The notes beneath the pieces are model-generated. The model was not told where the DNA came from. It made no database searches and saw only the letters and a program-made list of their open reading frames with translations. This document shows, piece after piece, positions 47,001 through 55,199 of a DNA stretch of 64,000 nt (its first letter is position 1; each line of letters opens with the position of its first letter). The translations under genes and the position numbers were made by a program. The DNA is from Mycobacterium sp. MBM (GTDB lineage Bacteria; Actinomycetota; Actinomycetes; Mycobacteriales; Mycobacteriaceae), in assembly GCA_021648845.1 (NCBI GenBank), contig JAKJHY010000006.1:186001-250000 (forward strand), read 5' to 3'.

Positions 47001-47373
47001 GTTACTTGACAGGACCGTGAGCTACGGCGGTGAGGTCGCGGCATCGTTGGCCGAGGGACTGATGAGCACGTTCTCGGTAAGCGATCCTGATGGCGGCGGC
47101 AACAGCAGCCAGTCGTCCTGGCTAACCCGCATCATCGGCGGCCTCGCGAGCGCGCGACCCGCCGGCAACGTGACCGCCGGCAAGGCCGACCAAGGCTCGA
47201 AGGTCGATCCGAACGCCCAGCAGAACCAGCGGCCACAGGGCCAGCAGCAGGGCCAGCCGAACGGCGGCGTTCATATCGGGACCTTTGTGCAAGCGGAGAA
47301 CCGCAACAGCACGCAGGTCATCAACGATCTCGCCAGCGCCGCCTACAACGCTCAGATCAACCCGGGCGGCTAA
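44029..47373 (+). CDS. Phage tail tape measure protein with metallopeptidase-like domain
   Basis: 1,114 aa from TTG 44029, which has GAAAGGGGG 5 bases upstream; an ATG at 44008 and a longer frame to 43990 are less likely. The TP901/lambda-type tape measure core spans about 170-420 (RAGLDPTKL, ALGLSGADAIGLLSQMTKAG, VQMQVAVALLGTKAEDLGDAF). A Pro/Gly-rich linker follows. Near 785-880 is a peptidase-like segment (TYAGHQEDNRQEAGY, NRGIDWVG, LGAHQNHVHTRQ) of the type mycobacteriophage tape measures carry for wall penetration. At about 0.15 nm per residue it would set a tail of about 165 nm. It is placed before the head genes, and no other tail core gene is present. Confidence 0.88.
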   Translation: MAKTPTVGVGLNLKIDDKALAASGKEVATTAGKIADRAADNFQNTFHQRAGLDPTKLANPAQFGQHGQKVGKSMGDSAANAMRRGDWAGSAKDAGRTFELNFEKVAKPKVTVDTSAMQREGGSAGDSFAGGFASSAGLAKLAGRGGPIAGAIIAGVAAAVKVVGPMVQDAMKVDADIAMSQARGGMSNSQIAEIRKAATGAWGNNSGASIEDNVNAAVSAMQSGLGTDQSTIESLNTVSSILGEEIPAAARSAGQLIRTGLAANAKEAFDILVSGQQNGLNVSQDWLDTIDEYATQFRALGLSGADAIGLLSQMTKAGARNTDVAADALKELAIRAQDGSDATRNAFSTMGLNAAEMAGKISQGGDAARTAFDQILDRIRSIGDPVVQMQVAVALLGTKAEDLGDAFKAIDLTTAANSIKDVEGAAEDAAATALRTSQNEWAQAGRNIQKIWQGVKDSLQMGDWFSDIPRAFNEWMTPPQLTPGAPGVPGQLGTGPGPAIAPPPGLAGGNPLDIFAPRGGNPAAPGAPAAPTPGPDPGMWWGPNMVRPQDNPRFGSQYTNDTTRGGSSTPTGPVVPFAGDPMSLLQGLPVTASLYGSASSLLEAQNRVQQETAELNALMADNTATADQINKARNELGDAERQAQQAELSLMEQKRAATESFTNTMSGAADSIGEIGVALDADLGISKGLPGLADNLVRFIGALATAPLKGLLAPIAAQGNGGSGILGMLGAGGNSYATTATQGYATPPLSGMPYGLPGGTDTGGYGSSGQVFPPWVHAMEQAFGVKASTYAGHQEDNRQEAGYAPNPNGQNRGIDWVGSVANMQSLADYLATIPNAMEQVIWQNPNTGAATEIAGGRPQPGYFSGDLGAHQNHVHTRQSQGVPVPGGNAIPNLVGAAGLPGGPLANGMPQGFPTSSVPQVAPTSFTPSYAPTTPSQAAQPNWQSNGSGIGVGGGLLGMAMSAASSGIGMAGNAFAPGAGSAASAAAQMGMQLLDRTVSYGGEVAASLAEGLMSTFSVSDPDGGGNSSQSSWLTRIIGGLASARPAGNVTAGKADQGSKVDPNAQQNQRPQGQQQGQPNGGVHIGTFVQAENRNSTQVINDLASAAYNAQINPGG

Positions 47374-47434
47374 TTCCGAAGGGCCGGAACTTCAAACGAG
47401 GTTCCGGCCCTTCGCCCGTCCCCGAAAGGATGCA

Positions 47435-47794
47435 ATGGCGAAGCAAGACAAAGAATTCGCAAAAGCAATGCGTGAGGCTTTGGCCGCAAACGAAGACCTA
47501 CGCGCCAACCTCTGCGGCATCGCCGACGACGTGCGCGACGCCGCGAAAACAGTCGCCGTAGCGTCATTTGCCGACCCCACAGGCACATTCGAGTCGAGTA
47601 TCGAAGTCCGGCGCACCCGGTACAAGAAACTGGGCAAGTCCACTCGGGTGGCCCGCATCGTCTCCACCGACGACCCAGCCAAGGTGGCAACCATCATCCA
47701 TGGCCGCGGCGCAGACGAAGAACACGGGGCAACACCGGCGTTCGACATCTGGAATCGCACCGCGGCGATCTTCAACTCACCGGTGGACGAGTAA
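47435..47794 (+). CDS. HK97 gp10-like neck/tail-completion protein (candidate)
   Basis: 119 aa. Helical N-terminus (KAMREALAANEDLRANL), then FADPTGTFESSIEVRRTRYKK and ARIVSTDDPAKVATIIHGRGADEEHGATPAF, the layout of gp10/tail-completion proteins that bridge head and tail. GAAAGGA precedes the ATG. Its stop overlaps the HNH start (TAATG). Similarity is judged by pattern only. Confidence 0.6.
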   Translation: MAKQDKEFAKAMREALAANEDLRANLCGIADDVRDAAKTVAVASFADPTGTFESSIEVRRTRYKKLGKSTRVARIVSTDDPAKVATIIHGRGADEEHGATPAFDIWNRTAAIFNSPVDE

Positions 47795-48069
47795 TGCGGC
47801 CCAAGACATTCTGCCTGGACTGTGGCGTGTTGTGCACCGGTAGCCGGTGTCATGCGTGCTACCGCAAACGTCGCAACGCCGGGTATGACTCGCGCGAATA
47901 CCGCGCCCTCGGCCGGCCATCTGGACCGTGCCAAATGCGCATCCTGTGCAACGGTGCGCCCGCCAACACGTGGGAGCACCGAATCCCACTGTCCCGCGGC
48001 GGTACCCACCATCCAACCAACATGCTGCCCGCGTGCGGGCGGTGCAATAGCAGCAAGAGGAATCGATAA
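47794..48069 (+). CDS. HNH endonuclease
   Basis: 91 aa. Four Cys-pairs hold zinc (CLDCGVLC, CHACYRK, and ACGRCNSSKRNR), and the HNH core is WEHRIPLSRGGTHHPTNMLPACGRCN. In HK97-like and cos phages, and in capsid-forming satellites, an HNH next to the terminase helps cut DNA at cos. It is 1 kb before terminase here, with the 223-aa gene and the repeat-rich stretch between. Confidence 0.9.
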   Translation: MRPKTFCLDCGVLCTGSRCHACYRKRRNAGYDSREYRALGRPSGPCQMRILCNGAPANTWEHRIPLSRGGTHHPTNMLPACGRCNSSKRNR

Positions 48070-48740
48070 TGCGCGGCGCAATGATAGGGGCCATCGCCTC
48101 ATCGGCCATACCGGCTCCGAGCGTGACCCCGGTGGAGTTCCTGGCCTCGTTCGCGCCACTGACAGCCACCAACAACTTCAACATGGGCTTGACCGCAAGT
48201 GGTGCCCTGGACCTATCCGCCTACACCGCAGACGATTTAGCGCTGGTGGTCGCTCTGAACTGGTACGCCAACGGTGGTGGCCCCATCACCTACTCGTGCA
48301 GCTTCGAAGGTGCTCCGCTCGACATGATGGTCGGCATGGACCGCTCCGGTGGTGCGAACTGGGGGTGCCAGCTATGGGTCCTCCCAGCCCCGGCGGCCAC
48401 CGGCACGCTGTCTGCTACCGCCACCGGCACCGCGAACACCGGGCGCAACCTGTGGGTATCGGCATCCCTGTTCGCCAATGTCGGCGGGTGGGAGGCCGGC
48501 ACCACCGCCACCATCGCGTCGGGTGTCGCTCACAGCATCGCCCTCGGTGCTGGTGAGTACGCGGTCAACGCCATGGCCGCCGGCCAGGCGATGAGCAACT
48601 ACAGCCAGACGCGGCGCCAGTACAGCACGATAGGCAACCTCCGCGGGGCATGTGGTGATGCGACGGGTGAAGGCACGCTGAGCTTTTCGTGCACCGGCGG
48701 CAACTACAACTCGGCACTGGCTCGCCTGCTGCCCGCATAG
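48069..48740 (+). CDS. Probable virion structural protein, unknown
   Basis: 223 aa; its ATG overlaps the HNH stop. Rich in Ala, Gly, Ser, Thr and short beta strands (LTASGALDLSAYTADDLALVVALNWY, GTLSATATGTANTGRNLWVSASL), like minor tail or decoration proteins of actinophages. No signal peptide of normal form. Function inferred from composition and place in the structural cluster. Confidence 0.6.
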   Translation: MRGAMIGAIASSAIPAPSVTPVEFLASFAPLTATNNFNMGLTASGALDLSAYTADDLALVVALNWYANGGGPITYSCSFEGAPLDMMVGMDRSGGANWGCQLWVLPAPAATGTLSATATGTANTGRNLWVSASLFANVGGWEAGTTATIASGVAHSIALGAGEYAVNAMAAGQAMSNYSQTRRQYSTIGNLRGACGDATGEGTLSFSCTGGNYNSALARLLPA

Positions 48741-48763
48741 CAAACACACTCGCTGAGCAGGTC

Positions 48764-49048
48764 ATGCATTGCGATGCATGTTCATGCAATCCGACTGCCG
48801 TGGCTGCTTGGCCATATCCGCAGGTCAGCCCCACTTACCCCGGGTGCGCAGCATAGCCGCAGGTCAGAGGCTCAAAAGTTCGCAACCTGTTGTGCCTGTT
48901 CGACTCGGCTCCGTTCTGTTCACCTTCGATGAACGCGCATCGGATGCATGAATATGCATTTTGACCTGCGCTAACGCTCCCACTCATCCAATCTGGCTAA
49001 CTGCAAACCCGCAGGTCGCCGTGTAAACGAAAGTCGGTTTTGATGCAT
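48764..49048. promoter_or_regulatory. Repeat-rich non-coding region before terminase (candidate cos/pac site)
   Basis: ATGCAT occurs at 48764, 48774, 48944, 48954 and 49043, with ATGCAA at 48784: two groups spaced exactly 10 bases. CCGCAGGTC occurs at 48818, 48857 and 49009 and inverted (GACCTGCG) at 48963. The region 48741-49046 has no credible gene. Confidence 0.55.
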
Positions 49049-50543
49049 GGCCCACGTCGGCAATGCGCGGGTCAAGTTCGAGGATCTCACCGATCCACCT
49101 TGGTACCGCTGGAATAGAACCTGGCAGGGCCGGGATATGAACGACCCGGCCGAGCGGTGTATCAGGTTCATCGAAACGTACTGCCGCAGCCCGAAGGGCA
49201 CTAACCACGGCAAGCCAATGAAGTTGGCCGAGTTTCAGAAAGCCTGGATACGGTCAGCCCTGGCGCCGGGCATCCGCGAGGCCGTCCTGTCCGCTCCGCG
49301 CGGGCAGGGCAAGTCAACGTTGTTGGCAGCCATGGCGCTGTGGGCACTGTTTGACAGGTGCCCCTCGGGCCAGCCAATCGTGTTGATCTGCGCGAAGACA
49401 ATCCAGCGCGCCATAGATGCGATCTATGGCGTCGCTTGCCTGATGGTCAAGGCCGAACCCGAGATGTCCAGGCGCTCCATCGTGCGTACGGGCGCCCAGA
49501 ATGCGCGGATCGAAGTCGGCTACTCGGATGGCGAATGCAAGCCAATCGCTAACGACGAGGACACGTTGCAGGGCTTGGACTTCTCGATGTTCATTCTCGA
49601 CGAGGCGTCGATTCAGTCCTACGAGGTGTGGAGTGCCGCGTCAGGTGCCACCGGCAAGCGCGACCGCTCGGTAGTGGTCGGCATCTCCACACCGTGCCCC
49701 AGTACGGAGGACTCGGCCCTGTGGGAGCTAAAGAAGATCTGGGACGAGGGCCGCGCGCCTGCCTCGTATACCTACACGGAGTATTCGGCGTCGGATGACT
49801 GCGACATCAATGATGAGGCGGAGTGGCGCCAAGCCAATCCGGCAATCGATGAGGGTTATCTCGACATCGAGGCACTCCGTGGCGACGCGAAGACGAAAAC
49901 CGAGAGCTGGTTTCGGATCTACCGCCTTGGCCAGTGGGCACAGGGCGTTGACTGCTGGCTCGGCCCCGACGGCCGCAAGGTGTGGCGCGACCTCAAGACC
50001 GACAGCCAACTGGCCCCCGGCGCCGACACCTATGTGGGTGTGGACGTTGGCATCATCCGTGACTGCACCGCTGTCGTGGTCGGTCAGTGGATCGGCGAGA
50101 CCCTGCACACCACCGCCAAGATCTGGGTACCACGCAATGACGGTGGAGTGTTCGACCAAACCGACGTCATGAAGTACCTGCGCGAGCTGTGTGACGAGTA
50201 CAACGTCATCGAGATTGCCTACGATCCCCGTCAATTCGAGTTGCCGGCAACCGACTTGGCTGATGAAGGCTTGCCGATGGTGGTGTTTCACCAGAGTGCT
50301 GAGCGAATGTACCCGGCGTGCGGTGACCTCTACGAGGCCATCAAGCGTCAAGAAATATCTCACGATGGCGCAGCAGATTACGAGCGGCACATCCTCAACG
50401 CAATGCCGAAGTGGGCGGATGACGCATTCAGGCTTTCCAAGTCCAAGAGTCGCGGCCACATAGACGCGGCTATCGCCCTGGCGCTCTGCCATGCCCGGGC
50501 TAGCCACCCCGCACCCAAAAAGGCACCCGCCTTTGTCCTTTAG
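49047..50543 (+). CDS. terL: Terminase large subunit
   Basis: 498 aa. ATPase: Walker A LSAPRGQGKST near residue 82, Walker B SMFILDEAS near 181, coupling motif GISTPCPS. Nuclease domain: GVDVGIIRDCTAVVVG near 330, EIAYDPRQFE and a C-terminal RGHIDAAIALALCHA. It packages DNA into the prohead. No small terminase gene is recognised; the HNH and 223-aa genes occupy the usual place. The ATG lies inside an ATGCATGG sequence. Confidence 0.94.
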   Translation: MAHVGNARVKFEDLTDPPWYRWNRTWQGRDMNDPAERCIRFIETYCRSPKGTNHGKPMKLAEFQKAWIRSALAPGIREAVLSAPRGQGKSTLLAAMALWALFDRCPSGQPIVLICAKTIQRAIDAIYGVACLMVKAEPEMSRRSIVRTGAQNARIEVGYSDGECKPIANDEDTLQGLDFSMFILDEASIQSYEVWSAASGATGKRDRSVVVGISTPCPSTEDSALWELKKIWDEGRAPASYTYTEYSASDDCDINDEAEWRQANPAIDEGYLDIEALRGDAKTKTESWFRIYRLGQWAQGVDCWLGPDGRKVWRDLKTDSQLAPGADTYVGVDVGIIRDCTAVVVGQWIGETLHTTAKIWVPRNDGGVFDQTDVMKYLRELCDEYNVIEIAYDPRQFELPATDLADEGLPMVVFHQSAERMYPACGDLYEAIKRQEISHDGAADYERHILNAMPKWADDAFRLSKSKSRGHIDAAIALALCHARASHPAPKKAPAFVL

Positions 50544-50554
50544 GAGATACCTAT

Positions 50555-51757
50555 TTGAGCTGGCTTGATTGGTTCCGCGTACCGGAACCCTACGAACCAC
50601 CCACCGAAGAGCGATCGATCAGCATTGCCGATCCGGCCGCCTTCGCCCTGTTCGGTGGTTCGCCCACCTTGGCCGGCCCCACGGTCAACGAAACCTCGGC
50701 GCTGGGACTATCGGCGGTCTACCGGTCGGTGGCGCTCATCGCCGGCACCATCGCCACCCTGCCGCTGCGCACCTTGCAGGACGGCCCAGACGGCACGAGA
50801 TCGCGCGTTCCGTCCTGGTTGGACTCACCTGGTGGGCCTACCGGCCCGACCCCGTACGAGTGGACAGAGAGCGTTCTGGCCCACCTGCTGCTGCACGGCA
50901 ATGCGTACTGCGCACTGATCTTTGGCGGTGCCGGCCAGGTGCTCGGACTGCAGCCGATCCACCCGTCGGCGGTGTCGGTAGAGCAACTGAAAGACGGCAC
51001 AAAGTTCTACCGGGTGAGCCTGAACGACGGCAAGACACAAGTCTTTGATGACCGTTCGATGGTCCACATTCCGGCGCTGTCCACCGATGGGGTAAGAGGT
51101 TTGTCGCCGTTGACCCTGGCACGCCAGAGCTTCGCCACGTCCATCGCCGGGGAACGCTCCGCGGCGCGCCTGTTCAAGGACGGCGCACTGATGTCGGCTA
51201 TCGCCACAGTGGATGAGCAGATGGACGAAGAGACCGCCAAGACGATCAAAGAGGGTCTAGACCGCAAGGCTGCCGGTGAGCAGAACGCCGGCCAAATCGC
51301 CCTGATTAACCGCAAGGTGAACATTCACCCATGGTCGGTGTCACCGGTTGACGCTCAATGGCTGGAGTCGCGAGCGTTCCAGATCGAAGAGGTGGCCCGT
51401 TGGTACGGGGTACCGCCCCATCTGTTGGCGCAGACGGAAAAGCAGACCAGTTGGGGCACTGGCGTTTCGGAGCAGAACCGCGGCCTGGCCCGCTACAACC
51501 TGGAGTTGTGGACCACGCGGATTCAACAGCGTTTGTCACGACTGCTCCCGGCTGACCGTAAGGCGGAATTCGACTACACCGCGTTCGTCCAACCCGACCC
51601 CGAGACCGAAATCCGGCTGCTGCTGGAGCAGGTGAAGGGCGGTCTGCTGACCGTCAACGAGGCGCGACGCGTCCGCAATCTCCCACCCATCGACGGTGGA
51701 GACGCCATGCGGTCGGAGACACCCACACCAGAATTGGAGGCGTCCGTAGATGAGTGA
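50555..51757 (+). CDS. Portal protein (HK97 family)
   Basis: 400 aa from TTG 50555 with AGGAG 10 bases upstream. HK97-type features: SALGLSAVYRSVALIAGTIATLPL near 48-71, HLLLHGNAYCALIF near 112, and ARWYGVPPHLLAQTEKQTSWGTGVSEQNRGL near 278-308. Forms the dodecameric entry for DNA. Its 3' end overlaps the protease gene by 8 bases. Confidence 0.94.
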   Translation: MSWLDWFRVPEPYEPPTEERSISIADPAAFALFGGSPTLAGPTVNETSALGLSAVYRSVALIAGTIATLPLRTLQDGPDGTRSRVPSWLDSPGGPTGPTPYEWTESVLAHLLLHGNAYCALIFGGAGQVLGLQPIHPSAVSVEQLKDGTKFYRVSLNDGKTQVFDDRSMVHIPALSTDGVRGLSPLTLARQSFATSIAGERSAARLFKDGALMSAIATVDEQMDEETAKTIKEGLDRKAAGEQNAGQIALINRKVNIHPWSVSPVDAQWLESRAFQIEEVARWYGVPPHLLAQTEKQTSWGTGVSEQNRGLARYNLELWTTRIQQRLSRLLPADRKAEFDYTAFVQPDPETEIRLLLEQVKGGLLTVNEARRVRNLPPIDGGDAMRSETPTPELEASVDE

Positions 51758-52319
51758 CATTCAGCTTCGGTCCGCCGAACTGCGCACCGAGATGGCGGGC
51801 GACAAGCTCACGGGCTACGCCTCGGTGTTCGGCCAGTACGCGGACTTCGGTTCGTTCCTGGAAACCCTGGCCCCCACGGCTTTCAATGCCGTATTGGCCG
51901 ACCCTGCCACCGATGTGCGCTCCTACTACCAGCATGACAGCGCAAGGCTTTTGGGCCGGCAGGGCTCTGGAACGCTCCGCCTCGGCACCGATACCGCCGG
52001 TCTGCATTTCGAGCTGGACATTCCAGACACCACCGACGGGCGCGACCTTCGCGAACTGGTATCCCGCGGTGACATCACCGGCATGAGCTTCGGTTTCATG
52101 GCCGGCCAAGAGGAATGGGGCCATACCCCCGACGGGCGCGAACTGCGGACACACACCAGCGTGGCCCGCCTCATCGAAGTAAGCCCCGTTTCCCGGCCCG
52201 CCTATATCGGCACATCGGTCCAACTGCGGTCCCTCGCAGACATCACCACCCCGGCGGATGACCTCCGCTCCCAACTCATCCGTGCACGTGCGCGGGTAAA
52301 TCTTCCGAAAGGTTCCTAA
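51750..52319 (+). CDS. Prohead maturation protease (HK97 U35 type)
   Basis: 189 aa. GYASVFGQYADFGSFLETLAP near residue 23, catalytic His in SYYQHDSARLLGRQ near 61, and catalytic Ser in ITGMSFGFMAG near 112. It cleaves the capsid delta domain during maturation. One base separates its stop from the capsid start. Confidence 0.93.
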   Translation: MSDIQLRSAELRTEMAGDKLTGYASVFGQYADFGSFLETLAPTAFNAVLADPATDVRSYYQHDSARLLGRQGSGTLRLGTDTAGLHFELDIPDTTDGRDLRELVSRGDITGMSFGFMAGQEEWGHTPDGRELRTHTSVARLIEVSPVSRPAYIGTSVQLRSLADITTPADDLRSQLIRARARVNLPKGS

Positions 52320-52320
52320 T

Positions 52321-53502
52321 TTGAAGACTATTGAACAGATCGTTGCCGAACAGCGCGCCATCGTGGACGCGGCCGAGGGTCGCCTACTCAGCGACGAAGA
52401 GCGGTCCGCCTATGAGGGCCTGGAAGCCGAACTGAATGCCACCCGACAGACCGAGGAGATCCGGGCACGCCAGGCCGCCTACGAGGCGCCCAACGCCTCG
52501 CTGCAGGCCGCGGTGCACGTTGCCCCGGCCAAGGCTGACGACACCGAGATGCGGGCATTCTCCGACTACCTGCGCACCGGTAAGGCTAACTCGGATCTGG
52601 AGACCCGCGCGCAGACCGTGGGCAGCGCGGCCGGCGGTGGCTACTCCGTTCCAGCACCGATGCTCAACCGCATCGAGACCCGACTGAAGGCGTTCGGCGG
52701 CCTGGCCAACGAGGTCGAAACGCTGGACACCGATTCGGGTGAGACCTACAGGTTCCCGAACAATGACGACACCGCCAACAAGGCTGTCATCGTCGGCGAG
52801 AACACCGCGCCGGCCTCGGGCGGTGCTGACCTCACTCTCGGTCAGGTGACCGTCGGTGCCTACACCTGGACCACCTCGGGCACCGGTCAGGAACCGATTG
52901 CCGTGACGTTCCAGTTGCTTCAGGATTCCAACCTGGATATCGCCAGCTACGTGGCAGATCGCATCGCGGAGCGCTTCGCCCGCGGGCAGGCCGATTTCTG
53001 GGTCAACGGCACCGGCACCAACCAGCCCAAGGGCATCACCACCGGCACCACTACGTCGACGTTCACCGCGGCCACCATCGACAAGGATGAACTGATTGCC
53101 GCGCTGCACGACGTCGATCCCGCCTATCGGGCGAGTGCGGTGTGGGTGTTCAACGATGCGACCCTGGAGGCGATTCGCAAGCTGGAGGACAGCACCGGTC
53201 GCCCGCTGTGGACCCCGGCCGCGTCTGCGGGCCTGGAGGGCTCCATCGGCGGCACCCTGCTCGGGCATCGCGTGGTCATCGACCAGAGTTTCGCCACCTA
53301 CACCGATGGCGGCACCAACAAATGGGGTGTCTTCGGCGACGTGCGCACCGGCTACCTGATTCGTCGGGTCCGCGGTATGCGTCTCATCGTGGATGAGGTC
53401 ACCGGCAAGAACGAGGGTCGCGTCGAGTACGCCGCCCACGTGCGCGCTGACGGCACCGTGAAGCAGCCGCACGCCTACACGGTCCTGCAGAACGCGGCCT
53501 AA
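52321..53502 (+). CDS. Major capsid protein (HK97 fold)
   Basis: 393 aa from TTG 52321. N-terminal coiled-coil delta domain (about 1-80; EQRAIVDAAEGRLLSDEERSAYEGLEAEL) acting as scaffold, then mature capsid from about residue 100: GGGYSVPAPMLNRIETRLKAFGG, the N-arm/E-loop NNDDTANKAVIVGENTAPASGG, and ARGQADFWVNGTGTNQPKGI of the A domain. The protease next door would remove the delta domain. Confidence 0.94.
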   Translation: MKTIEQIVAEQRAIVDAAEGRLLSDEERSAYEGLEAELNATRQTEEIRARQAAYEAPNASLQAAVHVAPAKADDTEMRAFSDYLRTGKANSDLETRAQTVGSAAGGGYSVPAPMLNRIETRLKAFGGLANEVETLDTDSGETYRFPNNDDTANKAVIVGENTAPASGGADLTLGQVTVGAYTWTTSGTGQEPIAVTFQLLQDSNLDIASYVADRIAERFARGQADFWVNGTGTNQPKGITTGTTTSTFTAATIDKDELIAALHDVDPAYRASAVWVFNDATLEAIRKLEDSTGRPLWTPAASAGLEGSIGGTLLGHRVVIDQSFATYTDGGTNKWGVFGDVRTGYLIRRVRGMRLIVDEVTGKNEGRVEYAAHVRADGTVKQPHAYTVLQNAA

Positions 53503-53504
53503 TC

Positions 53505-54125
53505 GTGGGATGGCAGCCTAGCTACGCGACCGCTGCCGAACTGGCTAGCCGGCTCGGCGTCCCTGATACGGACGCCGAGTTGGCCATGGCCACAGAGGCA
53601 GCCAGCCGCGCAATCGACAGGTACGCCGGCCGACAGTTCGGCCTGCTGTCCAGCAGTGAGTTCCGTTGGTACACAGCCGAATGGTTCCATGACCGCTGGA
53701 TAGTCGAGATCGATGACTTGATGACCGAAGCGTCGCTGACAGTCGAGGTCGACAACGATCAGGACGGCACCACCGAGGGCGCGATTACCGCCTACCGGCT
53801 GAATCCGGTGAACAACGCCGCCATCGGCCGGCCATGGACTCGCATCGAGGTTCTGCCGGCGTCCGCGGTGAAACCCAACGGGGTACGGCACGGCGTGCGA
53901 ATCGGTGCCCGGTGGGGTTGGACGAACGTCCCGCAGCCGATCAAGCTCGCCACTCTGATTCAGGCCGCGCGGCTCTACAGCCGGCGCGCCAACATCAGCG
54001 GCCCGTTGTCGTCCGAGCGCGTCGATGATGTGAGCTACACCTACGGCGGCGCCGCTACCGAGTTGGATTCCGACGTAGTTGGGATGGTCGATCCGTTCCG
54101 TAAGCCGCCGTGGGCGGCGGTGTGA
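53505..54125 (+). CDS. Head-tail adaptor (gp6-like connector)
   Basis: 206 aa from GTG 53505, 2 bases after the capsid stop. Pattern of gp6/gp15-like connectors: ATAAELASRLGVPDTDAELAMATEAASRAIDRYAGRQFG at the N-terminus and ARWGWTNVPQPIKLATLIQAARLYSRR near 150. Binds the portal to begin the neck. Confidence 0.85.
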   Translation: MGWQPSYATAAELASRLGVPDTDAELAMATEAASRAIDRYAGRQFGLLSSSEFRWYTAEWFHDRWIVEIDDLMTEASLTVEVDNDQDGTTEGAITAYRLNPVNNAAIGRPWTRIEVLPASAVKPNGVRHGVRIGARWGWTNVPQPIKLATLIQAARLYSRRANISGPLSSERVDDVSYTYGGAATELDSDVVGMVDPFRKPPWAAV

Positions 54126-54469
54126 GGTCATTCGGTGGGGATGTTTTGACGTTCGTCAGCATCACCGAGGACCTGAATGACCGCGACCGCCTCAATAAGC
54201 CGGCCTTGTTGCGTACCGAGACCGACGTCCCCGGGTGCCGGTTCCGGCCCTTGCCGGCCAGCGAGACCGCCAAGGACGGCGCCCAGGTCGTCAGAGACCA
54301 GTGGAAGGCGACCTGCCCGCCACTGCCCGCGGTGCTCGCTGCGAAGGCCCGCGATGAGGTCAAAGTGGACGGGGTGACGCTGCAGATCGTCGGGGGACCG
54401 CGGGTGTTTGACGATCTGGCCGGCCGGCCCTACAAGGTCACCGTCATCTGCGAACGGGTGGCGGGCTAG
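54122..54469 (+). CDS. Head closure protein (Hc1-like)
   Basis: 115 aa from GTG 54122, overlapping the adaptor stop (GTGA). Small beta-barrel-like sequence: CRFRPLPASETAKDGAQVVRDQWKATCPP, then VKVDGVTLQIVGGPRVFDDLAGRPYKVTVICERV. Matches the size and strand pattern of head-closure/stopper proteins. Last plus-strand gene of the element; the expected tail terminator and major tail genes do not follow. Confidence 0.78.
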   Translation: MRSFGGDVLTFVSITEDLNDRDRLNKPALLRTETDVPGCRFRPLPASETAKDGAQVVRDQWKATCPPLPAVLAAKARDEVKVDGVTLQIVGGPRVFDDLAGRPYKVTVICERVAG

Positions 54470-54492
54470 GTCGGCCGTTTTCGCAGGGTTGG

Positions 54493-54570
54493 GGCTGGCG
54501 TAAGATGGACGCCGACCGGGGCGCTCGGTCGTAAAGGATTTGCGCCAGCCGGCAACAGCTATAGGTTGCC
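54493..54570 (+). ncRNA. Candidate structured RNA downstream of head closure gene
   Basis: An 11-pair stem (GGCTGGCGTAA 54493-54503 with TTGCGCCAGCC 54540-54550, one G-U) encloses a hairpin CGACCG/CGGTCG; directly next to it GGCAAC/GTTGCC forms another (54551-54570). No ORF fits the 219-base gap 54470-54688. Strand is assumed from the flanking genes. Confidence 0.45.
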
Positions 54571-54639
54571 CGACCGGTTACCCGCTTCCGGCCGTCCGTC
54601 TGAACCACGGCACCAAAAAGCGCTGGACGCTGGACAGCA

Positions 54640-54673
54640 GAACACCCCCGGCGGATGACGGCCGGGGGTGTTC
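54640..54673. terminator. Strong bidirectional terminator between head operon and minus-strand genes
   Basis: GAACACCCCCGGC-ggatgacg-GCCGGGGGTGTTC, a perfect 13-base stem between convergent genes. Confidence 0.8.
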
Positions 54674-54688
54674 CTGTGTGGCAGCGAT

Positions 54689-55114
54689 TTAGTCTTGTGT
54701 AGGCGAGTCGCCTAGTTCGACGACCCGGATGTCCGTGTTCTTTAGGTCGTGTCGGCGCACGCGAATGTTCACGTCGCCGATCAATAGTCTGAGCAATTCC
54801 AGTCCGTCGACCCCGTGGAGCTTGATGTGCACCGCGTCTATCTCGGCGAGGTCGTGGAAGTCCCCGCCTTCGGGTACTTCTGATCGGGGCACGGCAATGG
54901 CGGTCGCAATTCCCTTGCGTTCGGTGTCGGGAACCGAGGGGTTGAAGCTGGCCACCTCGACCCCGATGATTAGCCACTCATCTATGTCGACTCCCGCGTA
55001 GTCGTACAGGGCCTTGCCCGCGCTCGTCTTGAACTCGGAGACCAATGTGCCGGACCAGGACGGGTGCGACCGCTCCGCGTACTCGGTCCAAAGGTACGGC
55101 GGCGTGCCGCTCAT
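54689..55114 (-). CDS. Unknown protein at the right end of the element
   Basis: 141 aa from ATG 55114 after GGGGG. Reads like a compact mixed alpha/beta protein: PPYLWTEYAERSHPSWSGTLVSEFKTSAGKALYDYAGVDIDEWLIIGVEVA, ending DIRVVELGDSPTQD. No family recognised. Right-end minus-strand genes of phage-like elements are often accessory (superinfection or host-modifying), which is only an inference. Confidence 0.65.
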   Translation of the reverse strand: MSGTPPYLWTEYAERSHPSWSGTLVSEFKTSAGKALYDYAGVDIDEWLIIGVEVASFNPSVPDTERKGIATAIAVPRSEVPEGGDFHDLAEIDAVHIKLHGVDGLELLRLLIGDVNIRVRRHDLKNTDIRVVELGDSPTQD

Positions 55115-55199
55115 GAAAGAACCCCCATCACTGACGACGCTGACGTCAGGAACCATACCGAGCAGACATCGGCCGCAAGCAGCATCGCGAACATCGCCC

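Noticed and set aside
48769-48951. 60-residue plus-strand ORF in the gap before terminase
   Set aside because: It consists of the repeat-rich non-coding sequence; no ribosome site and no protein-like pattern.
48764-48959. Phased ATGCAT repeats as a CRISPR array
   Set aside because: Repeats are 6 bases at 10-base spacing without spacers of CRISPR size, and no cas gene is nearby.
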